From Prochlorococcus sp. AG-436-C13 (lineage in GTDB: Bacteria; Cyanobacteriota; Cyanobacteriia; PCC-6307; Cyanobiaceae), in assembly GCA_003212695.1 (NCBI GenBank), contig QCPC01000012.1:1-48048 (forward strand): a stretch of 48,048 bases of DNA. Direction: 5' to 3'. The position numbers and the translations under genes were made by a program. Shown here piece by piece: positions 8,226-19,347 of the stretch. Within the stretch, counting starts at the first letter, position 1, and each line of letters opens with the position of its first letter. The notes under the pieces are model-generated. The model was not told the DNA's origin, did no database searches, and saw only the letters and a program-made list of their open reading frames with translations.

Positions 8226-9623
8226 TTATTTTTGCATATTTGTCATCGATTTTGGATCGACAATACGGTCGAACGTCTCTTCATCAATATACCCCAATGC
8301 TTTAGCTGATTCTCTAAGGGTGATATTTTTTGCGTGAGCATATTGCGCTATCTTGCTAGCTTTTTCATAACCAATTGTAGGTGTCAAGCTGGTTACAAGC
8401 ATTAGTGATTGTTCTAGATTGCTTTGAATTTTGCTGACATTAGGTTCAATGCCTTCAACCATGGCAACCCGTGAGCTTTTGCAGGCACTAGAAAGTAGAT
8501 CTATACTTTGTAAAAGATTTAGGCCAATTAAAGGTTTATAGGCATTCATTTGTAAGTGACCACCACTACCAGCCATTGCAACAGCTGTTTCAAGTGCGAT
8601 TACTTGGGTGCATACCATTGTCATTGCTTCGCATTGGGTTGGATTTATTTTTCCTGGCATTATTGAACTTCCAGGTTCATTCTCAGGTAGTAATAGTTCA
8701 CCTAAACCAGCTCTTGGCCCGCATGATAAAAGGCGAAGATCATTAACTATTTTGAAGAGTGATATAGCTAACATTTTTAGTTCAGACATTGTATGCACTA
8801 AACCATCGTGGCTTGCCATTATCGCAAATTTATTGATAGCTGATTTAAATGGCAGTTTTGTAGAAGAGGAAATCTCAACAGCAATTTCATTATCAAATCC
8901 TGCAGGTGCATTAAGACCTGTGCCTATTGCGGTACCTCCTAAAGGAAGAGGGAAAAGTTCATCTAGGCTATGAGATATTCGATTTCTTGCTGTAAGCAGC
9001 TGCTCCTTCCATGCTGATGCTTCTTGGGCAAGAGTAAGTGGAACAGCATCTTGAAGGTGAGTTCGACCGGTTTTGACAACATCCCTCCATTTGTCCATTT
9101 TTTCTTCAAATACTTTTATGAGCAGATCTACTTCTGGTAGTAAATTGAAAATAATTTCTTTTGTAGTGGCTATTTGTATAGCCGCAGGGAAGACATCATT
9201 ACTTGATTGTGAACGATTGACGTGATCATTAGGATGAATAGGTTGATGACTACCTAATAAATGGCTATTCCTTAGTGAAGCAATATTACTAATTACTTCA
9301 TTTACATTCATATTAGTTTGAGTTCCACTACCTGTTTGCCAGACGCTTAAAGGAAATTGATCATCATGTACTCCGGTAGTTATTTCATTACATGCCTTAA
9401 TTATAAAATCTGCTTTGCTTTTTGAAAGAACCCCTAATCTATAATTGCATTTTGCAGCAGCACTTTTAATGTTAACTAAGGAATAAATTAATTTAAGAGG
9501 AACCTTGTCTTGACCAATGGCAAAATTTATTAATGATCTTTGAGTTTGGGCCCCCCAGAGTGCAGTGTTTGGCACTTCTATTGAACCCATACTGTCATTT
9601 TCCAAGCGAAATGATTCAGTCAT
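8226..9623 (-). CDS. fumC: Class II fumarate hydratase
   Basis: FumC interconverts fumarate and malate as an iron-independent homotetramer. The 465-residue protein has the superfamily signature GSSIMPGKINPTQCE, where the mobile loop carries the catalytic serine. Other landmarks are TGSGTQTNMNVNEV, HPNDHVNRSQSSNDVFPAA and GRTHLQDAVPLTL. Together these separate FumC from aspartase less than from argininosuccinate lyase or PurB, but the GTQTNMN block with normal FumC length favours fumarase. The ATG at 9623 gives the usual N terminus. It follows purB on the same strand after 66 bases and ends 9 bases from the convergent helicase gene. Confidence 0.94.
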   Translation of the reverse strand: MTESFRLENDSMGSIEVPNTALWGAQTQRSLINFAIGQDKVPLKLIYSLVNIKSAAAKCNYRLGVLSKSKADFIIKACNEITTGVHDDQFPLSVWQTGSGTQTNMNVNEVISNIASLRNSHLLGSHQPIHPNDHVNRSQSSNDVFPAAIQIATTKEIIFNLLPEVDLLIKVFEEKMDKWRDVVKTGRTHLQDAVPLTLAQEASAWKEQLLTARNRISHSLDELFPLPLGGTAIGTGLNAPAGFDNEIAVEISSSTKLPFKSAINKFAIMASHDGLVHTMSELKMLAISLFKIVNDLRLLSCGPRAGLGELLLPENEPGSSIMPGKINPTQCEAMTMVCTQVIALETAVAMAGSGGHLQMNAYKPLIGLNLLQSIDLLSSACKSSRVAMVEGIEPNVSKIQSNLEQSLMLVTSLTPTIGYEKASKIAQYAHAKNITLRESAKALGYIDEETFDRIVDPKSMTNMQK

Positions 9624-9689
9624 TTAGTTTGCAATGGATCCATAGCATTTTTTGGTGATTCGTTCATCAATTGTCTCCCTTTGAGAAAT

Positions 9690-10985
9690 TTAGATTTCAA
9701 GTCGTTTCCATACAACATCTAGATTCGATTGATGTGTTTCAGTGCTAAAGCAACTATTGAGTTGCTCTTCCGAAAGAATCTCCGTAATTGCTTTATCATT
9801 ATTAAGGTTAGCTCGAAAATCGCCATATTCCGTATTCCACGCATCATGTGCATGCTTTTGAACTAATTTATATGCATTTTCTCTTTTCATTCCATTCTCT
9901 ACAAGTGCTAAAAGTACACGTTGGCTAAACACAACTCCCCCATAAATATTCATATTTTTCAGCATATTATTTGAATATATTCCTAACCCTTTTATAACTT
10001 CACTGATTTCTCTCAACATGAAGTGCAGTGTTATAGAGGTGTCAGGTAGCATCATTCTTTCTGCAGAACTATGACTTATATCTCTTTCATGCCATAAAGC
10101 AACATTCTCTAGCGCTGCTACAACATAACTCCGCAGCACCCTAGACAAGCCGCTAATACGCTCACTTCTAATTGGATTCCTTTTGTGAGGCATGGCAGAA
10201 CTACCCTTTTGCCCTTTTGCAAATCCTTCCTCTACTTCTAGTACATCAGTTCTTTGTAAATTTCTTATTTCTGTGGCAAATCTATCTAATGAGGAACCAA
10301 TTAATGCAAGTGTTTGAACATAGTTAGCATGTCTGTCTCTTGATATGACTTGTGTGCTTACTGTGTCAGGTGTTAACCCTAAATGATCACAAACTATTCT
10401 TTCTATTTCAGGGTCGGTGTTTGCGTATGTTCCCATTGCCCCGCTTACTTGTCCTACAGAAATATCTTTTTCTAATTGCTCAAGTCTTTTTTGATTCCGA
10501 ATTGTTTCAGCTAACCAGCCAGCCAGCTTAAAACCAAAAGTAATTGGTTCCCCATGTATTGCATGAGATCTTCCAATCATAACTGTATTTTTATGCTCTC
10601 TTGCTTTTGCACGTATTATTTCCTCAAGTATTTTATTCTCTTTGATTAAAAGTTTAACAGAAGCTTTTAATTGCAATGCAAGACCAGTATCAAGTACATC
10701 ACTACTGGTCATTCCAACATGTATATAACGCCCAGCATCTCCAATATTCTCATTTAAATTGGTTAGAAAAGCAATTACGTCATGACGTACTTCTGATTCG
10801 ATTTCAAGAATACGTTTAGGACAAAATGTTGCTTTTTCTCGTATTTCTTGCATTCCACTTTGTGGAATATTTCCAAGATTTAAGTTGGCTTCGCAAGCTG
10901 CCAATTCAACATCTAGCCAACTTTGGAACTTTGCTTGTTCCGTCCAAATTTTACCCATTTCAGGGAGTGTGTAGCGATCAATCAA
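9690..10985 (-). CDS. purB: Adenylosuccinate lyase
   Basis: PurB cleaves both SAICAR and adenylosuccinate in purine synthesis. The 431-residue protein belongs to the same fold as FumC but carries the PurB signature GSSAMPHKRNPIRSE. It also has MIGRSHAIHGEPITFGFKLAGW and the N-terminal IDRYTLPEM. The start is TTG at 10985, which gives the characteristic N terminus; no in-frame ATG lies close upstream. It is 66 bases upstream of fumC on the same strand, so these two fumarate-linked genes may be cotranscribed, since PurB releases fumarate that FumC can use. A small basic ORF lies 19 bases upstream. Confidence 0.95.
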   Translation of the reverse strand: MIDRYTLPEMGKIWTEQAKFQSWLDVELAACEANLNLGNIPQSGMQEIREKATFCPKRILEIESEVRHDVIAFLTNLNENIGDAGRYIHVGMTSSDVLDTGLALQLKASVKLLIKENKILEEIIRAKAREHKNTVMIGRSHAIHGEPITFGFKLAGWLAETIRNQKRLEQLEKDISVGQVSGAMGTYANTDPEIERIVCDHLGLTPDTVSTQVISRDRHANYVQTLALIGSSLDRFATEIRNLQRTDVLEVEEGFAKGQKGSSAMPHKRNPIRSERISGLSRVLRSYVVAALENVALWHERDISHSSAERMMLPDTSITLHFMLREISEVIKGLGIYSNNMLKNMNIYGGVVFSQRVLLALVENGMKRENAYKLVQKHAHDAWNTEYGDFRANLNNDKAITEILSEEQLNSCFSTETHQSNLDVVWKRLEI

Positions 10986-11004
10986 AGGACGTTCTTTTTT
11001 TTGT

Positions 11005-11265
11005 TTATATTGACTTTAGTCGGTGATGCTCAACTTCCCAATGAATATATTTGCCCCAACTTTGTTGCCTGACTAAACATCTTCCACCTCTGCATGAAAT
11101 CAATTGAAAAGGAGGTAAATCGATAGGTTGGTTTTTTAATAAGACAAAACTTCCAGGTTGAAGCAATTCAAAGATTTTAGCAGTTTGCCTTTTCGGTACT
11201 ATGTGAAGAAACCGATTAGAGGTTATTTGCCTTTTTTGGGGCAATCTGGGGCGTTTACTCGACAA
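11005..11265 (-). CDS. Small basic conserved hypothetical protein
   Basis: I do not recognise this 86-residue protein. It is strongly basic at its N terminus (SSKRPRLPQKRQ). It contains two short beta-like blocks, FELLQPGSFVLLKNQPIDLPPF and CRGGRCLVRQQSWGKYIHWEVEHH, given here only as landmarks. No membrane segment or signal peptide is seen, and nucleic-acid binding is a guess from its charge. The start must be TTG at 11265, because a TAG lies two codons upstream. It precedes purB by 19 bases and may share its transcript. Its compact, orderly sequence and position argue for a real gene. Confidence 0.65.
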   Translation of the reverse strand: MSSKRPRLPQKRQITSNRFLHIVPKRQTAKIFELLQPGSFVLLKNQPIDLPPFQLISCRGGRCLVRQQSWGKYIHWEVEHHRLKSI

Positions 11266-11362
11266 GTCCTATAGGGATGTCTTGATAGATCCTCTCCGAG
11301 ATTTTTAGAATTCGCTAACTTCTGCGGTTTTTATTCGGTTTTTTGTTTGCTTATATGACTGT

Positions 11363-12505
<1,143 letters not shown>

Positions 12506-12543
12506 CTAAATCTGATTTCCTTTTCTATTTTAATAAGGTTTCG

Positions 12544-12771
12544 TTAGATTTTGCTTAAACTTGCAAGGGTTGGGACTGAATTAAGTATTAATCCTGCTTG
12601 TTTAGCATCATTAGTCAACATTTCTGCATTATTTTTGCTTAGTACAACTTGTTGAGATGATATTGCCTCCCATTCACTGGTTTCAAAATGTGTTTGTAGC
12701 CAAAGCATCCCATGGACGCTTGTAGCTCTTATATGAGTTCTGTTGCCTGAGGAAATAAGCCAGAGATCCAT
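12544..12771 (-). CDS. Conserved hypothetical protein, 75 residues
   Basis: This small soluble protein is not one I can name. It begins MDLWLISSGNRTHIRATSVHG, with alternating hydrophobic residues suggesting beta strands. It then has WLQTHFETSEWEAISS and a C-terminal helical, alanine-rich segment ending LASLSKI. There is no signal peptide or cysteine. It lies 41 bases upstream of glnB on the same strand, so it may be the first gene of a two-gene glnB transcript, which would place it near nitrogen control. A clean ATG start and regular residue composition support it as real. Confidence 0.65.
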   Translation of the reverse strand: MDLWLISSGNRTHIRATSVHGMLWLQTHFETSEWEAISSQQVVLSKNNAEMLTNDAKQAGLILNSVPTLASLSKI

Positions 12772-12945
12772 ATAGAATGTTTGTTTGGTTGCTTCTATTA
12801 CGCTGCCTAGCGAGAAAAATGTTTGTTATTAATGATACGGTTTTGAACTTTCCTTCAAAATTTCTTCCTTTGGAATTTCTATTCTAAGCAAGAAAAAAGA
12901 ATTAATATATTTATATTATTCATTCATTAGTTTGATTCAAATTTT

Positions 12946-13341
12946 GTGGAAAAGCACGAATCCGAGTCTTATGGTGAACGATTGATTGCTGATGCAGAGA
13001 TCATTTGTTTTCCAAATCCAAGTCTTAAAAGGGACTACGAAATTGAAATAGAGCTACCAGAATTTACTTGCAAATGCCCTTTCTCAGGATATCCTGATTT
13101 TGCAGTTATTAAATTGATATATCAGCCATTTGAAAAAGTAATAGAGCTTAAATCTCTAAAGCTTTATATAAATAGTTATCGAGATATAAGCATCTCTCAT
13201 GAGAAGGTTACTAATAAAATACTTGATGATATTGTTTCAGCATCTAGTCCTTCTTGGATTCAAATAAAAGCAGATTTTAATCCTAGAGGCAATGTACATA
13301 CTGTTATAACAACATGTCATGGCTCAAGAAAAGGTGTTTAA
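12946..13341 (+). CDS. queF: NADPH-dependent 7-cyano-7-deazaguanine reductase
   Basis: QueF reduces preQ0 to preQ1 in queuosine tRNA modification. The 131-residue length fits the short, single-domain type. The catalytic cysteine (Cys44) and general acid Asp51 lie in [15 protein letters not shown], and the QueF NADPH motif appears as ELKSLKLY at 67-74. The C-terminal [13 protein letters not shown] matches the family's GG/RG ending. The start is GTG at 12946, which is needed because no ATG precedes the conserved region. The last 4 bases overlap the convergent ccs1 gene. I see no preQ1 riboswitch in the 174-base upstream gap. Confidence 0.93.
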   Translation: MEKHESESYGERLIADAEIICFPNPSLKRDYEIEIELPEFTCKCPFSGYPDFAVIKLIYQPFEKVIELKSLKLYINSYRDISISHEKVTNKILDDIVSASSPSWIQIKADFNPRGNVHTVITTCHGSRKGV

Positions 13342-14627
13342 GATAAATAAGATTCTTGAATAATTATAGGTAATTGACTAGCTAAACCTGTCGTATTTCT
13401 ATTGGATAATCCTCCTATATAAATGGTGTTACTATCTTCTTCTGAGATAATCCAAATCTGATTTGTTGAGATAATGCTTAGGACACTTCCAATCAAACTT
13501 ATTCCAAAACCTATATAGACTAAGGGTACACCAGGATCATATTTAAGTAAAATTCCACTACTTGGAAGTATATTTACAATATTAACTTTGGATTCACCAA
13601 TCGTTAAACTCTCTCCCCCTGGCCTTGTTAATCCTATTTGCTTGCCCTCATTATTAAATGCTCTGACTGGACCTTCTTCACTTGAAAGAGCCAAGAAGAA
13701 TTGTTCATTTTTATCATTTATTTTTGGTACTAATACACCCCATATTTGTTCACCCAGCTCATCTATTTTCTGCAGAGGTAGTTGTAGTTTAGGGCTGTTA
13801 TTTATATTTATTGTAATTGCTGCAAGTGACCAATCAGCTTGGTAGATAGTTATTCCTTGATATCTTAATGGATGATTAACGCTTATTTCTTTATTGATTG
13901 TTTGATTTAGGTTTTTATCATTAATTAATAATTTAGATCTAAATTGTTCTGGTTGTCCATTAGGACCTCTATCAATTTGAAAATTGCTTAACTTTAGATT
14001 TATTGAATTTTCGTTGTTAGGACTTATTAGATCCAGAGATCTTCCAGGTGCAAGAAATCTTTCTAATTGCTCACCTCTTAATGATCCAAAAGTTGCTCCA
14101 ATTATTAAAACTATTAGTCCTAGATGAACTAATGGGGGGCCTACACGTCCTATGGCACCTTTCCTTGCAGAAAGTCTAGATTGATGTTTTTTTACTTTCC
14201 ATCCATTAGTAGTTAAATATCTTTCTAATTTTTCAACCCCTTCTGATAATTTATTTGACTTTAAAGTCTCAGATATAGCTAGCTTCTGTATTTGTTTGGG
14301 ATCTTTATAGTCAATCCACACCATTGCTTTCTTTAGTGTAGGAACTTGTCTTTTTAGGCTACAAGTTAATAGTGAAATAGAAAGCCAAGTAAGTAATCCT
14401 ATGAACCAAAAACTTGAATAAACATGATTTAATTGTAAATTTATTATCGCTTCTCCATTAATTAAACCAAGAAATTTATTGCTTTCATATTTTGTTAGAT
14501 AATCTGTAAGAGGTGCATTTTGTGGAAGAGATGTTCCAATTGCGCTTGCTATTGCAATTAGCAACAATAAAATAACTGCTACTTTTAAACTAGATAACCA
14601 ATTAATAAGTCTGATTATATATTTCAT
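13338..14627 (-). CDS. ccs1: Cytochrome c biogenesis protein Ccs1 (ResB family)
   Basis: Ccs1 works with CcsA in System II to deliver haem and attach it to apocytochromes c on the lumenal side of thylakoids. The 429-residue protein has three N-proximal membrane helices (about residues 12-30, 70-90 and 165-185). The second is preceded by [12 protein letters not shown] large lumenal domain follows, and a final helix near residue 380 ([19 protein letters not shown]). [20 protein letters not shown] and [15 protein letters not shown] are ResB hallmarks. It follows ccdA after 4 bases on the same strand, which supports a joint role in cytochrome c maturation. ccsA is not in the window. Confidence 0.92.
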   Translation of the reverse strand: MKYIIRLINWLSSLKVAVILLLLIAIASAIGTSLPQNAPLTDYLTKYESNKFLGLINGEAIINLQLNHVYSSFWFIGLLTWLSISLLTCSLKRQVPTLKKAMVWIDYKDPKQIQKLAISETLKSNKLSEGVEKLERYLTTNGWKVKKHQSRLSARKGAIGRVGPPLVHLGLIVLIIGATFGSLRGEQLERFLAPGRSLDLISPNNENSINLKLSNFQIDRGPNGQPEQFRSKLLINDKNLNQTINKEISVNHPLRYQGITIYQADWSLAAITININNSPKLQLPLQKIDELGEQIWGVLVPKINDKNEQFFLALSSEEGPVRAFNNEGKQIGLTRPGGESLTIGESKVNIVNILPSSGILLKYDPGVPLVYIGFGISLIGSVLSIISTNQIWIISEEDSNTIYIGGLSNRNTTGLASQLPIIIQESYLS

Positions 14628-14631
14628 ATGT

Positions 14632-15285
14632 TTATACCCATCTTGCTAAAAGACTTAGTAAACCAGTTGATAAAAAGAAAGCACCACTTAGAGCTGGTAT
14701 CCATTGACTAATTACACGTATAGATAAAATCCTTGGGATTGCAGCAGCAGTGGTTCCTGCTAGTAAAAGAGGAATTATTTGTCCAGATCCAAAACATGTA
14801 AGAAGGACAATACCGCTAGCAGGGTTGCCATTTTCGGCTATCCAAGCAAGAAGAACTGCTAAAACAGGAGTTGTACAAGGCGACGCAGCCAAACCAAAAG
14901 TCATGCCAGCTGCAAGAGGGGCTAAAGGTCCTGGTAGATTCCCTTTCCAAGAATCAATATTTGGCTCATTAGGAAGACTTATTTTTAAAATTCCAAGTAG
15001 ATTGAGTCCCATTAGAATCGTAATAATTGGAACAATTATTCCTATTCCTGATGGTAGTTGGCCATATATTTTCCCAAGTAGACCACTCAGCATCCCTAGC
15101 ATTACTAAAGAAATCAGAATTCCACTGCAAAAAATAAGACTTTTGTTAAAAGGCTTTTGATTCTTATTAAAGCCTGATAGATATGCAACAGTTACAGGTA
15201 AGAGTGATAAGGAGCAAGGACCAAGACTTGTAAGTAGACCGCTTGTGAAAACAATTATTATTGTTAACGGGCCAGGGGACTCCAA
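14632..15285 (-). CDS. ccdA: Cytochrome c biogenesis thiol-disulfide transporter CcdA
   Basis: CcdA carries reducing equivalents across the membrane to keep apocytochrome c cysteines reduced. It has six predicted membrane helices. The two redox cysteines sit in TSLGPCSLSLLP and AASPCTTPVLA, the diagnostic pair. With the TTG start at 15285 the protein has 217 residues, and this start lacks a Shine-Dalgarno. The frame stays open upstream for about 28 codons with CcdA-like content (for example DLAIADLAHTSEQL) but contains no ATG, GTG or TTG. An AAGGTG sits 8 bases before an ATT in that stretch, so the true start is uncertain. It lies between ftsW and ccs1. Confidence 0.9.
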   Translation of the reverse strand: MESPGPLTIIIVFTSGLLTSLGPCSLSLLPVTVAYLSGFNKNQKPFNKSLIFCSGILISLVMLGMLSGLLGKIYGQLPSGIGIIVPIITILMGLNLLGILKISLPNEPNIDSWKGNLPGPLAPLAAGMTFGLAASPCTTPVLAVLLAWIAENGNPASGIVLLTCFGSGQIIPLLLAGTTAAAIPRILSIRVISQWIPALSGAFFLSTGLLSLLARWV

Positions 15286-15394
15286 GCCATGAATAATTAA
15301 TTGTTCACTAGTGTGAGCAAGATCAGCAATAGCAAGGTCTAAAGAAAAAATAGTAATTAACGTAACACCTTATAAATTTAATCTTTAAAATCTT

Positions 15395-16633
15395 TTATGC
15401 GAGTTTCTTTTTAACTTTTAACCCACCAATTAAGCCAGTTGATTCAAGAGCACACCTTAGCAAGAGCCCTCCTATTAAGAAGCTAGATATTAATGAGTTA
15501 CCGCCGTAACTAATGAATGGTAGGGGAAGACCAGTTGTTGGGATTGAGCCAGAGGTCACTGCCAAATGTAATATTGATTGTCCAATGAGCATTATGCTGC
15601 AACCACTAGCTATTAGTTTGGTGTAATTATTCCTACTTCTAAGAGATATTCTGAGTCCAAGAAAAGCTATTAATATTAGAAATGTAATAAACATGAATGA
15701 ACCTATAAAACCAAATTCTTCTGCAAAAACCGCAAATATAAAATCTGTATTCAAAAAAGGTAGATACAGAAGTTTTTGAGTAGAAAGTCCATATCCTTCT
15801 CCAAATAGCCCCCCTGAACCTATTGCAAGTAAGCTTTGAATAAGTTGATATCCATTGCCTTGAGGGTCATCCCATGGATTCATAAAAGATGTAACACGCC
15901 TAAACTGGTATTCATGCCTTGTAATGCTGTAAGCCCCCAGAGCAAAACCAAGAAATGCAGATGAAAAAAGGTTTTTAAAATTTATTCCTGCTGACAGTGC
16001 AATCATCCATATAAGAGATCCTAAGAGTGCAGCAGTACTAAGGTTTGGTTGCTTCAGAATTAGAAGAATTAAGAGTCCAAAAATGCTTAATTCCATTAGC
16101 CTTTGACTACTTCTAATTCTTTCCCATTGAGCAAAAATATGAGCTGATTGAAGAATTAAGAAAGGCTTAACGAGTTCAGAGGGTTGAATCATAATGGGCC
16201 CTATAACTAACCAACGTGAGGCACCATTAATAGTGCTTCCAAAAACAAGAGTTGCAGCAACTAATATCAGGCAAGATATTAAGCATAGTTTAGATATCTT
16301 TAACCACTTTCTGAGATTTATCGAAACTGCTAGCCAAGCAATAGTCCAACTCGCAGTAAGCCACATAAATTGTCTTTTTATGAAATAACTACCATCTCCC
16401 ATCTCTTTACTTGCTACCCACCAACTTGCTGAACCAAGAATAAAAAGACCAGTAATACTCCATAAAACCATAAAAGCTAATAATAATCTTGCTTCAGATG
16501 GCCACTCTTCCCATGGAAGTGGCATAAGCCTTTGCAGTAAGGGTTTTCTATCTATTTTTCTTGCATTGTTTGCAGTGGATATATTCTTAGAGTAAGAGCC
16601 TTGATAAATCCTTTTATGTGCGGGACTCGTCAA
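15395..16633 (-). CDS. ftsW: Cell-division glycosyltransferase FtsW (SEDS family)
   Basis: FtsW is the SEDS peptidoglycan polymerase of the division septum. The 412-residue protein has about ten membrane helices. Family landmarks include GASRWLVIGPIMIQPSELVKPF (landmark), the catalytic-region NTDFIFAVFAEEFGFIGS, and the C-terminal TTGLPLPFISYGGNSL. RodA is the main alternative; the sequence alone favours FtsW moderately. The start is TTG at 16633, because no in-frame ATG occurs before the upstream stop. A 35-residue hydrophilic tail precedes the first helix. ccdA and ccs1 follow on the same strand. Confidence 0.88.
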   Translation of the reverse strand: MTSPAHKRIYQGSYSKNISTANNARKIDRKPLLQRLMPLPWEEWPSEARLLLAFMVLWSITGLFILGSASWWVASKEMGDGSYFIKRQFMWLTASWTIAWLAVSINLRKWLKISKLCLISCLILVAATLVFGSTINGASRWLVIGPIMIQPSELVKPFLILQSAHIFAQWERIRSSQRLMELSIFGLLILLILKQPNLSTAALLGSLIWMIALSAGINFKNLFSSAFLGFALGAYSITRHEYQFRRVTSFMNPWDDPQGNGYQLIQSLLAIGSGGLFGEGYGLSTQKLLYLPFLNTDFIFAVFAEEFGFIGSFMFITFLILIAFLGLRISLRSRNNYTKLIASGCSIMLIGQSILHLAVTSGSIPTTGLPLPFISYGGNSLISSFLIGGLLLRCALESTGLIGGLKVKKKLA

Positions 16634-17007
16634 AGCGGTTTTTAAAAATGGCTTTTCCTATTGAGCCGTCTAAAACCCAATTTGCCAAGTCCCTAAGATA
16701 ATAAAATATTTTTTTGATATGGAGATTTGATAAAAATCAATTAATTTTATCTAAAACTACAATTAATCTAAAAATAATATTAAAGAAATCTATATGTGTT
16801 TTTTGCTAAGCCAAATATTTTGACTTCAAGATTATTTTTTTATTCGAAGATTACACCTTATTAGTAATTTCATTGTTCTTTTTTGATTTGATTTAATTGA
16901 TAAAAAGCCTGTTTTTTAGTAAATCCTGGTTTTTTGGTCGTAATAACTTACAAAAATAATGTTTTTGCTGCACTTTTTGGATATAACTCGGTTTTTTTAC
17001 CTACTGC
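16634..17007. other. Divergent intergenic region, ftsW / ATP synthase operon
   Basis: This 374-base, very AT-rich region must hold the divergent promoters for ftsW and for the atp operon. I see T-rich runs and a TATAAC at 16982-16987 that could be a -10 box for atpI, but no well-spaced -35. No RNA gene or conserved small ORF was found. Confidence 0.5.
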
Positions 17008-17523
17008 ATGGTAGATTCCGCGGGCCTTTGGAGCATGGAGCCTTTGTTGGCATCCCGGCTTGCTACACATTTAAAAAATTCTCCTAATGGAGAGGAATAC
17101 TTGTGTGCGAATTCGGGAAGCGGCAATGAACTTGAGCCTTCAATTGAAATTGAATCCAATCAGATTCGTTCTGTTGATTCATTTGATGAATATGTGTCGT
17201 TTCAGCGGCGCATTTTTAGGGTCAACTTGGTTGTAACTGCTATCGCAGGAATTTTAACAATCATTTTTTTTGATTCGAATGCTGCTATTAGTCTTCTTTT
17301 AGGAGCATTTTCTGGAATTCTTTATTTGCGCCTACTCGCTAAAAGTATTGGATCTCTTGGAAAAACATCATCATCTGTAAGCAAGTTTCAATTGTTAGTC
17401 CCAGTAGTACTGATTTTGGCAGTTTCAAAATTGGCTGTAATTCAGTTATTACCAGCTTTGGTTGGTTTTTTGCTTTATAAACCGTCTTTGATTATTCAGT
17501 TCTTGCTTGAGCCTTCTGCTTAA
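17008..17523 (+). CDS. atpI: ATP synthase subunit I (Atp1)
   Basis: AtpI is a small membrane protein encoded first in many atp operons, thought to help c-ring assembly. The 171-residue protein has a hydrophilic N-terminal part of about 65 residues. It then has membrane helices at about 72-90, 94-108, 125-145 and 148-165. The pattern YVSFQRRIFRVNLVVTAIAG and GAFSGILYLRLLAKSI resembles cyanobacterial Atp1. The N-terminal region is probably poorly conserved, and a downstream ATG (MEPLL, 17035) is also possible. It is followed by atpB after 84 bases. Confidence 0.85.
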   Translation: MVDSAGLWSMEPLLASRLATHLKNSPNGEEYLCANSGSGNELEPSIEIESNQIRSVDSFDEYVSFQRRIFRVNLVVTAIAGILTIIFFDSNAAISLLLGAFSGILYLRLLAKSIGSLGKTSSSVSKFQLLVPVVLILAVSKLAVIQLLPALVGFLLYKPSLIIQFLLEPSA

Positions 17524-17579
17524 ACAAGATTCCTTCATAATTATTTTGATGGCATTGAAGGCTTAACAAAAGACACACT

Positions 17580-17593
17580 GTCGCTTTAGCGAC
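17580..17593 (+). promoter_or_regulatory. Small hairpin between atpI and atpB
   Basis: GTCGCT and AGCGAC form a 6-bp inverted repeat separated by 2 bases and followed by TTTTAATTT. It could be a weak attenuator or RNA processing site that separates atpI expression from that of the downstream atp genes. It is seen in sequence only and is not proven functional. Confidence 0.4.
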
Positions 17594-17607
17594 TTTTAAT
17601 TTAAAAA

Positions 17608-18333
17608 ATGGGTACCTCTCCATTTGGTTTACCTTTTGCTGCCTTAGAAGTTGGTCAACATCTCTATTGGCAGTTAGGGAAAATAAGAATTCATGGTCAG
17701 GTTTTTATGACCTCGTGGATACTTATTGGTGCATTGCTGACTCTTGTTGTAGTTGGCACTAAGAAAATGGAACGTGACCCTAAAGGAGTTCAGAATCTTC
17801 TCGAATTTCTTTGGGATTACATTCGTGACTTGGCTCGCACACAAATTGGAGAAAAAGTCTATAGAGACTGGATGCCATTTATAGGTACTCTTTTCTTGTT
17901 CATTTTTGTGAGCAATTGGGGAGGAGCTTTAATCCCATGGAAGCTGATTGAACTCCCTAGTGGAGAATTGGGCGCACCAACGGCGGATATAAATACAACC
18001 GTTGCCTTAGCTCTTTTGGTGTCACTTTCATACTTTTATGCGGGCCTGAGCAACAAAGGATTGCGTTACTTCGAGTATTACGTTCATCCAACGCCAATCA
18101 TGCTCCCATTCAAGATTGTTGAAGATTTCACTAAACCTCTTTCTCTTTCCTTCCGTCTATTCGGGAATATTTTGGCAGATGAACTTGTAGTTGCTGTACT
18201 TGTTTTTCTAGTACCACTTGTTCTTCCTGTTCCAGTAATGTTCCTTGGCTTGTTTACTAGTGCTATTCAAGCCTTGATTTTTGCAACTCTTGCTGCTTAC
18301 TACATCGGTGAAGCAGTAGAGGAGCATCATTAA
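17608..18333 (+). CDS. atpB: ATP synthase F0 subunit a
   Basis: Subunit a forms the proton half-channels next to the c-ring. The 241-residue protein is normal length for cyanobacteria. The essential arginine lies in [20 protein letters not shown], and further helices read [17 protein letters not shown] at the C terminus. The N-terminal [20 protein letters not shown] is typical of plastid-type subunit a. It is second in the operon. A 169-base gap with hairpins separates it from atpE, unlike the tight spacing of most other genes here. Confidence 0.97.
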   Translation: MGTSPFGLPFAALEVGQHLYWQLGKIRIHGQVFMTSWILIGALLTLVVVGTKKMERDPKGVQNLLEFLWDYIRDLARTQIGEKVYRDWMPFIGTLFLFIFVSNWGGALIPWKLIELPSGELGAPTADINTTVALALLVSLSYFYAGLSNKGLRYFEYYVHPTPIMLPFKIVEDFTKPLSLSFRLFGNILADELVVAVLVFLVPLVLPVPVMFLGLFTSAIQALIFATLAAYYIGEAVEEHH

Positions 18334-18751
<418 letters not shown>

Positions 18752-18885
18752 AGGTAATTAAATCGGGAGGTTGATCTTTTCTAAAAGTGGATTTCATTTT
18801 TTAGATCTTCCTCAAACCTGATTTATTTGCTTTTTCCTAGCTCTTAAAACTTTTAAGTCTTGCTTTTATCTCCGCAGCCCTGCCC

Positions 18886-19347
18886 ATGACAAGCTTGCTT
18901 CTGTTTGGTGCTAGTGAGGGGGGTCTATTTGACTTCGATGCAACCCTGCCACTTATGGCTGCTCAGGTTGTTCTCCTCACCTATATCTTAAACGCTCTTT
19001 TCTTTAAGCCCGTTGGTCGGGTAGTAGAGGAGAGAGAAGATTATGTTTTGACTAGTCAAACTGAGGCTAAGCAAAAGCTTGCTGAGGTAGAAAAGCTTGA
19101 AACTGATTTAAGAAATCAGCTTAAAGAAGCTAGAAAGTCAGCACAAAAAGTTATTACTGAGGCAGAAGAAGATTCTGACAGGCTTTATAAAGAAGCTTTG
19201 GCCTTGGCTAACTCTGAAGCAAATGCTTCCAAAGAGAATGCAAGAAGAGAGATAGATTCTCAAAGAGAATCTGCTCTTAACGAGCTTAAGTCAGATGCCG
19301 ATAAGCTTGGCGATTTGATTGTGCAAAGATTACTTGCAGCGAAATGA
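18886..19347 (+). CDS. atpF2: ATP synthase F0 subunit b'
   Basis: Cyanobacteria encode two different b-type stator subunits; this is the b' form. The 153-residue protein has one N-terminal membrane helix (about 18-40, [20 protein letters not shown]), then [11 protein letters not shown] and a long charged coiled coil to the C terminus (landmark [12 protein letters not shown]). The last 4 bases overlap the start of atpF (ATGA), showing translational coupling. The 134-base gap from atpE suggests an independent processing or initiation step. Confidence 0.95.
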   Translation: MTSLLLFGASEGGLFDFDATLPLMAAQVVLLTYILNALFFKPVGRVVEEREDYVLTSQTEAKQKLAEVEKLETDLRNQLKEARKSAQKVITEAEEDSDRLYKEALALANSEANASKENARREIDSQRESALNELKSDADKLGDLIVQRLLAAK

